A stretch of DNA of 64,000 nucleotides, from NCBI GenBank assembly GCA_963695075.1, contig CAVOFR010000007.1, positions 1,984,001-2,048,000 of the forward strand, given 5' to 3'. The notes under the pieces are model-generated. The model did no database searches, was not told where the DNA came from, and worked only from the letters and a program-made list of their open reading frames with translations. The DNA comes from CAWCAL01 sp963695075. GTDB taxonomy: Bacteria; Actinomycetota; Acidimicrobiia; Acidimicrobiales; CAWCAL01. Position numbers and translations under genes: made by a program. Within the stretch, counting starts at the first letter, position 1; each line of letters starts with the position of its first letter. Below are positions 7,938-15,600 of this stretch, in pieces.

Positions 7938-9935
7938 TCACGACTTCGGGTGAGAATCCTCATGTCGCCGCGATGTGGCTGTGCGGTTCGGCGGCCTTCC
8001 GCCTTCATTGACCGGAAGTGTCGCCGTCAGGCAAAACGAGTCGGGCTCCTGAACTACTCGTAGGTCACCGCCGACGTTCGCTGCTCGTTGGTGCATTGCT
8101 TGGATTCCGGTACCGGTCCCGAGCTGAACGTGGGAGGTTCGGTTGCTGACCACGAGGTGGACTGCGGAGGCGTCTGCGCCGATCGTGACGGATGGCGTGC
8201 GGTCGGCGGAGTGTTTGAGGATGTTCGAGAGGGCTTCGTTCAGGATGTCGACGGCGGCGCGGATCACGTCGTGGGTGAGACCGTCCGGCGCGGTGGTATC
8301 AAAGACGATTCTGGCGTCGAGTCCGAGCGTGCTGAAGCCGCGAGCCAGCTCAGACACGCCGCGGGCGAGGTCGGCGACGGGTAGTTCGTCTCCGCTGGCT
8401 ACGACGCGTAGGCGGGCTGCTTCTCTCTCCAACCAGGCGTCCAGCTGCCGGTCGCTGAGGTCTGGCTTCTGTACCCATTGCAGCACTTGGAGGGCGGAGT
8501 CGTGCACGAAGAACTGCATCTGTTCCCGGGCGGCGGCGGCCGCTGCCTCAGCTGCCGCTGCGGCGCGTTCGTCCATTGCCGAGGCGAACTCCGTCGCCTG
8601 TGACAGGACGAGGTTCTTGAACCAGTGAACGGAGGTCATCGCGCCGACCGCCATCGCTCCTCGCTCGATAGCTACGAAGAGCCGCTCTGGCGCGGTGGCA
8701 CCCGAGAGGAGTGCGCCTGGGCCGACCAGGGCGCCGACGCCGACCGTCATGATCGGCGCTATCGGTGGCGGGACCGCGAAGGTCCCCGCGCACGGCGCGA
8801 GCGACGCCCCGTAGGCGACGAGCGGTTCCGCTATCGCCGCGGCACCGGGCCCGGCGCGACCCGAGGCCACCGCGGCCTCGAGTCCGCTGGACGCGCCGAT
8901 CATGACGATGTCGGAGGCCGCGATCGCCCGTCGGGGTGGGTTGGCGTCTCGGAGCAGAGTCGCTGCGACGGATGCGGTGTGCACGACTGAAGCCGCAGCG
9001 AAGGTCCACATAGGACGCGAGCGGGCTCGGTTTGCGTGCGCGAGGAGCTGCGCGAGCAGGACGAAGCGAAACGCGATCTCTATCCGGTCGCTGGTGCGCA
9101 TCATCCGGTCCACCGACTGAACGACGAGTCCGGGCTCGGTTGGCTGGGAAGGCTGCTCGGCGTCGAGCGGTCGGTCGGTGTTGCTGATCCAGTTCCTCAG
9201 CCATGCTTCCTGCGCGGCCGCGACTTCCGCGGCCGCAACCCGATTCTCAGCGAGAAGGGATCTCACGTGTGCCAATTGATCGGCGGCGCGGTCCAATACG
9301 GCCCGTTGGATCTGGTCGTCCTGCTCTCGTATGGCGAGGGCCGAACGCTCAGCGACGGCCTCCTCCAGAGCGCGGTCGATCTGGCGGGCTGTGGCTCGCA
9401 GGCGACGACCGAGCAGTGCTCCGACAAGGCTGAACGAGGCGAATCCGAGCAGCATGAGGTGTCGCGAGCGAGGTCGAACCAGGTAGGGCAAGGCAAGGGC
9501 GGCTGTTTGCCGGACGGCCCGGCCTGTCGATGGATCGAACATGGCCACGCCCGAAGCGGCAAATTGTGCCTGAAGGTGGGACCAAAAGAGAGCACGAGGC
9601 AGGCTGGGGCCATCACCTCGTCCGACGGCGGCGAGGTTGAGCGCAGACTGGGCTGACGATGCGGAGACACGGGACAACGAGCGGTCGCGTGCGGTCGGTC
9701 CTGATCGCAGGGCCCACCACCGGCCGGCGGCATCGGCCAACCCGAGGGCCGCAGCGCAGGCAGCGAGGGCGCGACTCCGCCGGTCGAGGCCCCGGCGGTA
9801 CCCGAGCACCCGCGCCGCCTGGGTGATGGCCATCACCGCTTGCTGTCGCGTGTAGCCCTCCGCGAGCGTCTGGTCGACTCGGGCGAGAGCGTTCCCACCC
9901 GCTGCGCTCGGCGGACTGGTCCGCTCAATGGTCAT
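7938..9935 (-). CDS. NarL-type sensor histidine kinase
   Basis: A 665-residue membrane sensor kinase. The N-terminal two thirds hold several hydrophobic segments (about residues 150-190, 285-345 and 370-435), suggesting an integral membrane sensor. An Ala-rich helix leads to the phosphoacceptor motif FFVHDSALQVLQ (H478). The ATPase domain shows an N-box ILNEALSNILKHS (about 565-577) and a G-box GTGTGIQAMHQRAA (about 606-619). Its ATG overlaps the stop of the response-regulator gene by four bases, so the pair is one operon. The signal sensed is not evident. The last 46 codons are duplicated at 5165-5304. The downstream protease and lipoprotein genes are plausible targets. Confidence 0.88.
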   Translation of the reverse strand: MTIERTSPPSAAGGNALARVDQTLAEGYTRQQAVMAITQAARVLGYRRGLDRRSRALAACAAALGLADAAGRWWALRSGPTARDRSLSRVSASSAQSALNLAAVGRGDGPSLPRALFWSHLQAQFAASGVAMFDPSTGRAVRQTAALALPYLVRPRSRHLMLLGFASFSLVGALLGRRLRATARQIDRALEEAVAERSALAIREQDDQIQRAVLDRAADQLAHVRSLLAENRVAAAEVAAAQEAWLRNWISNTDRPLDAEQPSQPTEPGLVVQSVDRMMRTSDRIEIAFRFVLLAQLLAHANRARSRPMWTFAAASVVHTASVAATLLRDANPPRRAIAASDIVMIGASSGLEAAVASGRAGPGAAAIAEPLVAYGASLAPCAGTFAVPPPIAPIMTVGVGALVGPGALLSGATAPERLFVAIERGAMAVGAMTSVHWFKNLVLSQATEFASAMDERAAAAAEAAAAAAREQMQFFVHDSALQVLQWVQKPDLSDRQLDAWLEREAARLRVVASGDELPVADLARGVSELARGFSTLGLDARIVFDTTAPDGLTHDVIRAAVDILNEALSNILKHSADRTPSVTIGADASAVHLVVSNRTSHVQLGTGTGIQAMHQRAANVGGDLRVVQEPDSFCLTATLPVNEGGRPPNRTATSRRHEDSHPKS

Positions 9936-10576
9936 GCGCCCGGCGGCGGTTGGCCCGGGACAACTGGCGCGCCGTGACCGTTTGCTCGGGCCCAGTCGCG
10001 GAGGGCTGCCCGGCTGCGACGTGGGCCATCCAGTCCCACCTTCCAGTACAGCTGAGCAATCATGTTGTCCACCGTGCCTACGGACAGGTCGAGCCGCTGC
10101 CCCAGTGCCCGCGACCTCGTGTCGATCGTGAGCGCGTCGAGCAGGCGCCGGTCGGCGCGTGTGAGACCGGCACGCGGCGGCTCCTCGCTTTCTAGGCCGA
10201 TGGTCACCCGTCGGCCATCCGCGACGGCACGCACGGCATCGAGGACCTGCGCTGTAGCGGCGGACTTGCTCACGAAGCCCGTTGCCCCAGCTGCGAGGCT
10301 CTGTTCCGCATGGCGGGCATTCGAGGCGGCCGAAAACACGAGGACGTTCACACCCCAGCCCCGAACGATCCGAACGCCCTCCAGGCCGCCGGAGCCCGGA
10401 AGGCTCAGGTCGAGGACCGCCACGTCGCAGGCCTCGGGTGAGCGCATCGGCTTCGGTACCGACTCGATCGACGTGAAGGTGCCGATCATCTCGACGTCAT
10501 CGAATCGCTCGGCCGCGCGGCCGATGGCCTCGCTGATGACCGGGTGGTCGTCGATCGAGATGAACCGAATCGCCAT
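9932..10576 (-). CDS. LuxR/NarL-family response regulator
   Basis: A 214-residue two-domain regulator. The receiver has the acidic pair D9-D10 (SIDDHPV), phosphoacceptor D56 (VAVLDLSLPG), S82 and K104 (GFVSKSAA). A C-terminal helix-turn-helix of LuxR type (about 140-200) includes LTRADRRLLDAL and LDLSVGTVDNMIAQLYWKVG. It is the first gene of an operon with the membrane kinase that overlaps it by four bases. By family it binds DNA as a dimer when phosphorylated. Targets are unknown, though the lipoprotein genes directly downstream are obvious candidates. Confidence 0.9.
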   Translation of the reverse strand: MAIRFISIDDHPVISEAIGRAAERFDDVEMIGTFTSIESVPKPMRSPEACDVAVLDLSLPGSGGLEGVRIVRGWGVNVLVFSAASNARHAEQSLAAGATGFVSKSAATAQVLDAVRAVADGRRVTIGLESEEPPRAGLTRADRRLLDALTIDTRSRALGQRLDLSVGTVDNMIAQLYWKVGLDGPRRSRAALRDWARANGHGAPVVPGQPPPGA

Positions 10577-10709
10577 GGCCTCTCCCTCCGCCGGAGCTTC
10601 GCTCCCTGTCCCGAGCGCAGGACACAGCTTCTTCCAGAATACCGGTCGGCGAGTGGCGCAGGGCTAGTTCGATCAGCTCGGAGCTTCGTCTTCGTGGTCC
10701 GTAGGTGGC

Positions 10710-10843
10710 ATGTGACCACCGTGTGACCACGGGGCTTTTCGGCCCTCACGACGAAACCCCAGCACCGGGCAAGTTCGTTGCCAGTACTGGGGTTCCTGGA
10801 GTACGCCCCCCGGGACTTGAACCCGGAACCTGCGGATTAAGAG
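10710..10843. repeat. Right copy of the tRNA-Lys-associated direct repeat
   Basis: This copy matches 3653-3787 and overlaps the 3' half of the intact tRNA-Lys plus about 92 bp beyond its 3' end. Homology stops in the anticodon region (at GAG, 10841-10843), where tyrosine integrases commonly cross over in tRNA genes. It is the expected tRNA-bearing attachment site of the 7-kb segment to its left. Confidence 0.8.
10755..10794 (-). terminator. Hairpin terminator after tRNA-Lys
   Basis: On the minus strand, just past the tRNA-Lys 3' end, the arms AACCCCAG (10794-10787) and CTGGGGTT (10762-10755) enclose a second stem GGCAA/TTGCC. The U-run is short (TTTCG). It is duplicated at 3699-3738. Confidence 0.6.
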
Positions 10844-10874
10844 TCCGATGCTCTGCCAATTGAGCTAGAGGCGC
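10802..10874 (-). tRNA. tRNA-Lys(CUU)
   Basis: A 73-nt cloverleaf with acceptor GCGCCTC pairing with GGGGCGT (one G-U), TAGCTCA D-arm, anticodon loop CTCTTAA giving CUU, and T-arm CCGGG-TTCAAGT-CCCGG. Discriminator A; CCA is not encoded. It lies 27 bp downstream of tRNA-His and its 3' half is duplicated at 3746-3787, so it has served as an integration site. Confidence 0.95.
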
Positions 10875-10901
10875 ATGAAGTTGCCAAGGGTACAGCGACG
10901 A

Positions 10902-10977
10902 GGGTGACCGAGGGGATTTGAACCCCCGACCTCCGCGACCACAACGCGGCGCTCTAACCAACTGAGCTACGGTCACC
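10902..10977 (-). tRNA. tRNA-His(GUG)
   Basis: A 76-nt cloverleaf with acceptor GGTGACC/GGTCACC, anticodon loop TTGTGGT (GUG) and T-loop TTCAAAT. The discriminator is C73, as expected for tRNA-His. The base before position 1 is T, so the identity G-1 must be added after transcription. It is cotranscribed with tRNA-Lys. Confidence 0.95.
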
Positions 10978-10988
10978 AGGGAGCAGCG

Positions 10989-10994
10989 AGTATA
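10989..10994 (-). promoter_or_regulatory. -10 box of the tRNA-His/tRNA-Lys operon
   Basis: TATACT on the minus strand lies 11 bases upstream of tRNA-His, which places the transcription start a few bases before the tRNA. No convincing -35 is visible. Confidence 0.6.
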
Positions 10995-11103
10995 CCCATC
11001 CGGCTTGACCTCGGGGCCGGGGTTGTACCGCATGGGCCGGGCCCACCAACGCCGTTACCGAGGACCCTGATACTCGGCTCGAGAGAGGCTGATGCTCCGG
11101 ACC

Positions 11104-11498
11104 ATGATCGAAGAACCCGATCGCGTGCTCGCCCTTCTCAGGGAAGCCGTTCCGGCCGTCAGCCGGGTGTTGGCGGGCATCGACGCCGACGACTGGACGA
11201 TACCTACGCCGCGCGAGGAGATGGCGCGACCATGATCGGCTTCATGGTGATCGAGGCGGTCGTGCACGGGTGGGACCGCGCCGGAGCGACCGGTCAGATC
11301 TTGGAGATCGACGACGAGGTGGCGTTGGCCGTACTCGAGCTCGCCGAGGGATACGACGACCCGTCCATCCGGGTTCCCGGCATGTCCGCCCCGGCGGTGG
11401 CGGTCCCCGATGACGCGCCTACGCTCGACCGTGTAGCCGGCTTCCTCGGTCGGTCCCCGGAGACTGGAGTGATGGATGATCGAATGCCAGAAGGTTGA
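11104..11498 (+). pseudogene. Remnant of a TIGR03086/maleylpyruvate-isomerase-like (DinB-fold) protein
   Basis: The N-terminal part from ATG 11104 reads LLREAVPAVSRVLAGIDADD then WTIPTP and stops at a TGA near 11235. From 11232, in another frame, come the family's C-terminal motifs: VIEAVVHGWDRAGATGQ and APTLDRVAGFLGRSP. The central part, including the usual NHL motif, is missing. It is an internally deleted and frameshifted copy of an actinobacterial mycothiol-dependent isomerase-like gene. Its end overlaps the next gene by 23 bp. Confidence 0.75.
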
Positions 11499-11937
11499 CG
11501 TCGAGCCGCAGACGGTCGCCGTGGTCGCCGGTGAGGTCGCCATGGACAAGCTCACCGAATTCTTCGGGGAAGCGTTCCCCGCGGTCGTGTCCGCCATCGA
11601 GAGTCAGGGCCTGACGGTGGTGGGACCGCCGTTCGCCTTCTATCCGACCCCGCCCACCGAGGTGGTCATGCTCGAGGCGGGATTCCCCACGGCATCGCCG
11701 GTCGAGCCCGACGGAATGGTCGTCGCGGGTGACCTGCCCGGCGGGCCTGCGGTATCGGCCGTGCATGTCGGCCCCTACGACACCATGGAGCAGACCTACA
11801 CAGAGCTACAGGCTTGGATGGGTGACCGGGGCCTCCGCCCGGCCCCTCACATGTGGGAGATCTACCTCAGCGACCCCGACACCGAGCCGGATCCCAGCCT
11901 CTGGCGCACCCAGATCATCTGGCCAATCGCCGACTGA
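11476..11937 (+). CDS. GyrI-like / AraC effector-binding-domain protein
   Basis: A 153-residue stand-alone GyrI-like small-molecule-binding domain. It begins CQKVDVEPQTVAVVAGEVAM, has the mid-domain PPFAFYPT, and ends with the typical VGPYDTMEQTYTELQAWM and MWEIYLSDPDTEPDPSLWRT. Such domains bind hydrophobic or cationic ligands, usually as sensors or in drug binding. No DNA-binding domain is attached. GGAG about seven bases upstream supports ATG 11476. Confidence 0.82.
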   Translation: MIECQKVDVEPQTVAVVAGEVAMDKLTEFFGEAFPAVVSAIESQGLTVVGPPFAFYPTPPTEVVMLEAGFPTASPVEPDGMVVAGDLPGGPAVSAVHVGPYDTMEQTYTELQAWMGDRGLRPAPHMWEIYLSDPDTEPDPSLWRTQIIWPIAD

Positions 11938-11986
11938 GACCGCTGGCGCTCATCAGAATGGCACCAGTCTGGTTCCGACCGCTCGG

Positions 11987-11992
11987 TAAGCT
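11987..11992 (+). promoter_or_regulatory. -10 box of tRNA-Arg
   Basis: TAAGCT ends nine bases before the mature 5' end of tRNA-Arg. This fits a start about 2-3 bases upstream of the tRNA. Confidence 0.5.
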
Positions 11993-12001
11993 GGTCCGCC
12001 T

Positions 12002-12076
12002 GCCCCTGTAGCTCAGTCCGGATAGAGCGACGGGTTTCTACCCCGTGGGCCGCGGGTTCAAATCCTGCCGGGGGCG
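12002..12076 (+). tRNA. tRNA-Arg(UCU)
   Basis: A 75-nt cloverleaf with acceptor GCCCCTG/CGGGGGC, D-arm TAGCTCAG, anticodon loop TTTCTAC (UCU) and T-loop TTCAAAT. Discriminator G; CCA is not encoded. It decodes AGA, rare in this GC-rich DNA. Confidence 0.93.
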
Positions 12077-12099
12077 CAACGAAGGAGCCGAGAGGTGTG

Positions 12100-12288
12100 A
12101 TGGCGCCCGACCAGTCCCCGGAACCGGAACGCCCGCCGATTCTCATCCCCGTGCTGATCGCGCTGGTGACAGCCTGGGTGCTGCTCCGCATCATCCAGGC
12201 CGTCGCGGGCGCGGTCCTGGGCATGATCGGGCTCCTCCTGGTCGTGACGGTCGTGGTGGCGGTGGTCGCCGCCCTGCGCCGCCGCTAG
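12100..12288 (+). CDS. Small two-helix membrane protein
   Basis: A 62-residue protein with a Pro-rich N-terminus and two hydrophobic segments (about 14-36 and 40-58) ending in RRR. A GTG three bases upstream (12097) is an alternative start; AAGGAG at about 12081-12086 serves either. It lies 23 bp after tRNA-Arg and overlaps the convergent YbaN-family gene by four bases. No family recognised. Confidence 0.6.
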   Translation: MAPDQSPEPERPPILIPVLIALVTAWVLLRIIQAVAGAVLGMIGLLLVVTVVVAVVAALRRR

Positions 12289-12728
12289 ACCTTCGTCGTA
12301 GCCCGTTCCTCGACGACCCGCTCGCGGGTGGGAACCACCCAGAGGATGTGCGCCACACCGACGGCGCCGGCGGCGATGACCACCAGGCGGACCGGCGTCG
12401 AGTCGATGAACAAGACCGCGCTGAGCGTGACGACGACGGCGACCATGGTCACCGCTGTGGCCTTGGTGCGGCGGGCGATGCCCAGACCGGCTCGGTGGTC
12501 GCGCACCATCGGTCCGATGGTGGGAAGCTCCAGCACCCAGCGCTCGAGGCGGGGGCTCGACCGGGAGAAGCACGAGGCTGCGACGATGAAGAAGACCGTC
12601 GTGGGAAGTCCCGGCACGACTATGCCGACGCCGCCGACGCCCACCATGAGAAGTCCGGCGCTGGCCCAGGCCGTGCGAACCGCGCGGCTGCGCTCAGCGA
12701 TCAGGATCGGCTCGTCGAGGGTGGTCAC
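12285..12728 (-). CDS. YbaN/DUF454 family membrane protein
   Basis: A 147-residue membrane protein with the DUF454 signature: GVGGVGIVVPGLPTTVFFIV followed by SCFSRSSPRLERWVLELPTI. Further hydrophobic helices follow at about 85-130. The biochemical role of this family is not established. The gene stands alone between the tRNA-Arg region and an ABC exporter. Confidence 0.85.
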   Translation of the reverse strand: MTTLDEPILIAERSRAVRTAWASAGLLMVGVGGVGIVVPGLPTTVFFIVAASCFSRSSPRLERWVLELPTIGPMVRDHRAGLGIARRTKATAVTMVAVVVTLSAVLFIDSTPVRLVVIAAGAVGVAHILWVVPTRERVVEERATTKV

Positions 12729-12824
12729 CGCTGTCCATCACAGCACGTCGGAAGGCCGCGGGGCCAGGCGTGGAACGTCCTCGGGGTTTCTCGGTGTCGC
12801 GCCAACTCGTGGGTTGGCGCCGGG

Positions 12825-13595
12825 TCAGGCGAAGAACTCCTTGGTTTCGTCGGCCCGGAAGCGGATTGTGGCCAGCGCGGAGGCCACCACACCGATCGTG
12901 GTGAGCACGACCAGCGACGGCCAGATGTCGCCGAGGCCTCCCGATTCGAGGAACAGCGAGAGGTGTCCCTCCATCGCCCAGTAGTGGGGGGTGAACGGGG
13001 CCAGGCCCTGGGCCCAGCCCGGCAGAAGTTCGATCGGCACCAGTGCTCCTCCGATGCCACCCATCACCATCGCTCCGATGTTGACCAACGCCTGAACCTG
13101 ATTGACGGTGCGGAAGGTGGCGGCGCCCAGCAGGACGATCGAGACCACGCAGAAAGCGAACGACACGACCAGCAGAAGCAGTGCGACGGGCGAGCCACCG
13201 TCGAGCCGAAGGCCGAAGAACACCGCACCCGACGCCAACAGGGTGATCTGGAACAAGGTGTGGATCCCCGTCCAGGGGATGGCGAATCCAGCGAGCAGAG
13301 ACCGGGGGCTGGCCGGCGAGGCCCGAAGCCGATCCCAGGTGCGCCAGCCGTGCTCACGGAACAGGGAGAATGCCGTGCTGCCGGCCACGAAGAACCCGAA
13401 CAGGATCATCTGGCCCGGCACGACCTGCTCGGCGCCGTCAGCCCCGGCGTACCCCGAGGCGCCGAGGGCGAGACCCATCGTCTCCCGCATCAGCGGCATG
13501 ATGGCCAGAGGCATGCCGAACATGACGATGAGGAACACCGGGTCGCGCATGAGCAGGCGGAGTTGGAGTCGCGAGACCGCGGCCGTGCCGCTCAC
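12825..13595 (-). CDS. ABC-2 type exporter permease
   Basis: A 256-residue integral membrane protein with about six hydrophobic segments and the ABC-2 permease layout: a cytoplasmic N-terminus, then LQLRLLMRDPVFLIVMFGMP, and a late segment GGIGGALVPIELLPGWAQ with the loop typical of drug or lipid exporters. It overlaps the ATPase gene by four bases (13592-13595) and is translated with it. Substrate unknown; these pairs often export drugs, lipids or peptides. Confidence 0.88.
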   Translation of the reverse strand: MSGTAAVSRLQLRLLMRDPVFLIVMFGMPLAIMPLMRETMGLALGASGYAGADGAEQVVPGQMILFGFFVAGSTAFSLFREHGWRTWDRLRASPASPRSLLAGFAIPWTGIHTLFQITLLASGAVFFGLRLDGGSPVALLLLVVSFAFCVVSIVLLGAATFRTVNQVQALVNIGAMVMGGIGGALVPIELLPGWAQGLAPFTPHYWAMEGHLSLFLESGGLGDIWPSLVVLTTIGVVASALATIRFRADETKEFFA

Positions 13596-14536
13596 GGCCC
13601 CGCCCCGGCCGGAGCCGGTCCGGCTGCGTCGTCCAGCGCTGAACCGGTGAGCGTCAGGAAGACCTGCTCGAGGTCGGGCTCGATCGATTGGACGGCCAGG
13701 ATCTCACCGCTGCGGTCGCCGAGTCGTCTCACGAGGTCGGTGACGTCTATGTCTCCCACGAGCCGCCACCGGTCACCGTCGAGCGACCGCACGTCGAGGT
13801 CGCTCAGGGCATCCAGCCCAGCGAGACTCGTACCCGGTCGTGTCGCCACGTCGAGTCCGACCTCACGGTGGGCCGTCACCAGCTCGGACCGGGACCCCCG
13901 AGCCAGGCAGGTTCCTTCGTCGATCACGACGATCTCGGCGCCCAGCGTCTCGACCTCGGGCAGGTAGTGGGTGGTGTAGACGATGGCCGCCCCTTCGTGG
14001 GCCAGGTCGCGAACGGCGTCGATCAGATGGTTGCGGGTGGCCACATCGGCGCCGACGGTCGGCTCGTCGAGCAGCAGCAGCGGGGGAGTGTGCACCAACG
14101 CACAGGCCGTGTGCAGCCGTCGGGTCTCGCCGCCCGAGAGCTGGGTCCCGCGGCGGTCGAGGAGCTGATCGAGGCCGAGCTGCTCGGCCACCGTGTCGGC
14201 CCGTTTTCGCCTGTCGGATCGTCCGAGACCGGCGATCTCACCGAAGAACTCGAGGTTCTCCCGGACGGTGAGCACCCGGTAGACGCCGGTCTCCTGGGGG
14301 GCAATCCCGATCCGCTTCGCTCCGGCGGCACGATCGGTGAGTACGTCGATTCCATCCACCGTCACGGTGCCGGCGTCCGGATCGAGCAGTCCGGCGATGA
14401 TCGACAGCAGCGTGGTCTTGCCCGCTCCGTTGCGTCCCAGGAGCGCGACGATGGTCCCGGCTGCGACGTTCAGGTCGACGCCGCGCAACGCCACGACCTC
14501 GTCATAGCTCTTCTCCACCCCCTCGGCGCTCAGCAT
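13592..14536 (-). CDS. ABC exporter ATP-binding protein
   Basis: A 314-residue ATPase with Walker A GRNGAGKTTLLS, signature LSGGETRRLH, Walker B LLLLDEPTVGAD and the H-loop histidine in YTTHYLPEVE. A C-terminal extension of about 90 residues follows, typical of DrrA/CcmA-like exporters. MLSAEGVEKSYDEVVALRG at ATG 14536 is the best start; a frame extends to 14581 but its 15 extra residues are not family-like. Partner of the overlapping permease. One signature residue differs from canonical LSGGQ (E for Q). Confidence 0.9.
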   Translation of the reverse strand: MLSAEGVEKSYDEVVALRGVDLNVAAGTIVALLGRNGAGKTTLLSIIAGLLDPDAGTVTVDGIDVLTDRAAGAKRIGIAPQETGVYRVLTVRENLEFFGEIAGLGRSDRRKRADTVAEQLGLDQLLDRRGTQLSGGETRRLHTACALVHTPPLLLLDEPTVGADVATRNHLIDAVRDLAHEGAAIVYTTHYLPEVETLGAEIVVIDEGTCLARGSRSELVTAHREVGLDVATRPGTSLAGLDALSDLDVRSLDGDRWRLVGDIDVTDLVRRLGDRSGEILAVQSIEPDLEQVFLTLTGSALDDAAGPAPAGAGP

Positions 14537-14608
14537 CGAGCCACTGTTGTGGCGATGGGGTGGAACCGCAAGCGATTGCACCGTCCACCGAGCTCGGATC
14601 TTCCGCGG

Positions 14609-15262
14609 TCAGGGGGCGGGGCGGGGTTGGGCGCGATGCCAGTGGCGCCGGCACAGCAGCTCGTAGGTCACCCCGGGTTCGCCGCCGGTGAGCTCGAGCT
14701 GGTCGGCTCCGGTCCCAGCGTCGACCGTGTCGCCCACCACGACGAGCTCACCGTCATAGACCTGTACGCCGTCGAGGAGCCGGGCGTTGTGGGTTGCTCT
14801 GCGGCCGCACCAACATCGGGCCTCGACCTGGATCTCCGAACGCTCATCGGCCAACTCGAGCAGCCGGGCCGACGCGGGGAACAACCGTCCGCGAAAGCTG
14901 GTCAGCAGCCCGAAGGCATAGACGTCGACCCCGTACTCGTCGACGAGCATGGCCAGGTCCTCGATCTGCGCGAGTTCGTAGAAGTTGGTCTCGTCGGTGA
15001 CGACATAGTGGATCTCCGACGCCGGCCGGCCCCCGAGAACGAGCTCGATGATGCTCGCTCCCGGCCGCACCTCGATGGCTTCCTTGCTCACCCCGAGACG
15101 GCTCGAGACGACACCGCTCCGGCGGTCGAGTTGCGTCAGCAGCCGTCCGGTGAGCCCGCTCGCGTTCAGATTGTGGTGGATCTGGAGTGCCTGCGTGCTC
15201 TTGCCCGATCCCATCGTTCCGAAGAAGAACCTCAGTCGCGACTCCGGGCGCTCCTCATCCAT
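14609..15262 (-). CDS. tdk: Thymidine kinase (type II)
   Basis: A 217-residue thymidine kinase with P-loop FFFGTMGSGKSTQALQ, DETNFYELAQIEDLA and the lasso segment AFGLLTSFRGRLFPASARLL. A zinc site begins CWCGRRATHNAR and closes with Cys/His near the C-terminus (LLCRRHWH). It phosphorylates thymidine to dTMP in the salvage pathway. It begins one base after the stop of the Dabb-family gene, so the two are cotranscribed. Confidence 0.92.
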   Translation of the reverse strand: MDEERPESRLRFFFGTMGSGKSTQALQIHHNLNASGLTGRLLTQLDRRSGVVSSRLGVSKEAIEVRPGASIIELVLGGRPASEIHYVVTDETNFYELAQIEDLAMLVDEYGVDVYAFGLLTSFRGRLFPASARLLELADERSEIQVEARCWCGRRATHNARLLDGVQVYDGELVVVGDTVDAGTGADQLELTGGEPGVTYELLCRRHWHRAQPRPAP

Positions 15263-15263
15263 T

Positions 15264-15563
15264 TCAGGTCTCGACCAGGTACTGCACCGCGGTGCGCGAC
15301 GCGGTGATCGGTCGGATGTGGTCGGTGATCACCCGCTGGTGCTCGGCGTGGCCCGCGTAGGTCCGATAGGCGTCCTCGTCGGTGAAATCGGCCACCACGC
15401 AGTAGTCGTGGTTGCCCTCGGAGAGGCCGGCGTCGGGGCCGTGCTCGTAGCGCTGGATCTCGGGGATCAACCCCGCCAGCGCGTTCAGCTCGGTGGTGAC
15501 CTTCTGCTTGAGATCGTCGGAAACGCCGTCGTCCCAGGTGAACATGACGCAGTGACGGATCAC
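15264..15563 (-). CDS. Dabb-family (stress-responsive alpha-beta barrel) protein
   Basis: A 99-residue protein with the Dabb pattern: IRHCVMFTWDDGVSDDL at the start, then YEHGPDAGLSEGNHDYCVVA, and near the end AYRTYAGHAEHQRVITDHIR. These small dimeric barrels are related to heme-degrading and polyketide-type enzymes, and most have no assigned reaction. It lies directly upstream of tdk. Confidence 0.87.
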   Translation of the reverse strand: MIRHCVMFTWDDGVSDDLKQKVTTELNALAGLIPEIQRYEHGPDAGLSEGNHDYCVVADFTDEDAYRTYAGHAEHQRVITDHIRPITASRTAVQYLVET

Positions 15564-15600
15564 GATGCCGCTCCTCGGGGTTCACTCGATGGGCCGTGCT

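Noticed and set aside
10746..11033. A 95-codon minus-strand frame across tRNA-Lys and tRNA-His
   Set aside because: The frame simply reads through two tRNA genes, which gives the familiar false peptide GSSPGGRT.
12045..13967. A 640-codon plus-strand frame over tRNA-Arg, YbaN and the ABC permease
   Set aside because: Composition is Asp/Arg/His-rich shadow sequence and it crosses a tRNA and three supported genes.
13688..15307. A 539-codon plus-strand frame opposite the ABC ATPase and tdk
   Set aside because: Antisense shadow; the minus strand carries intact Walker, signature and thymidine kinase motifs.
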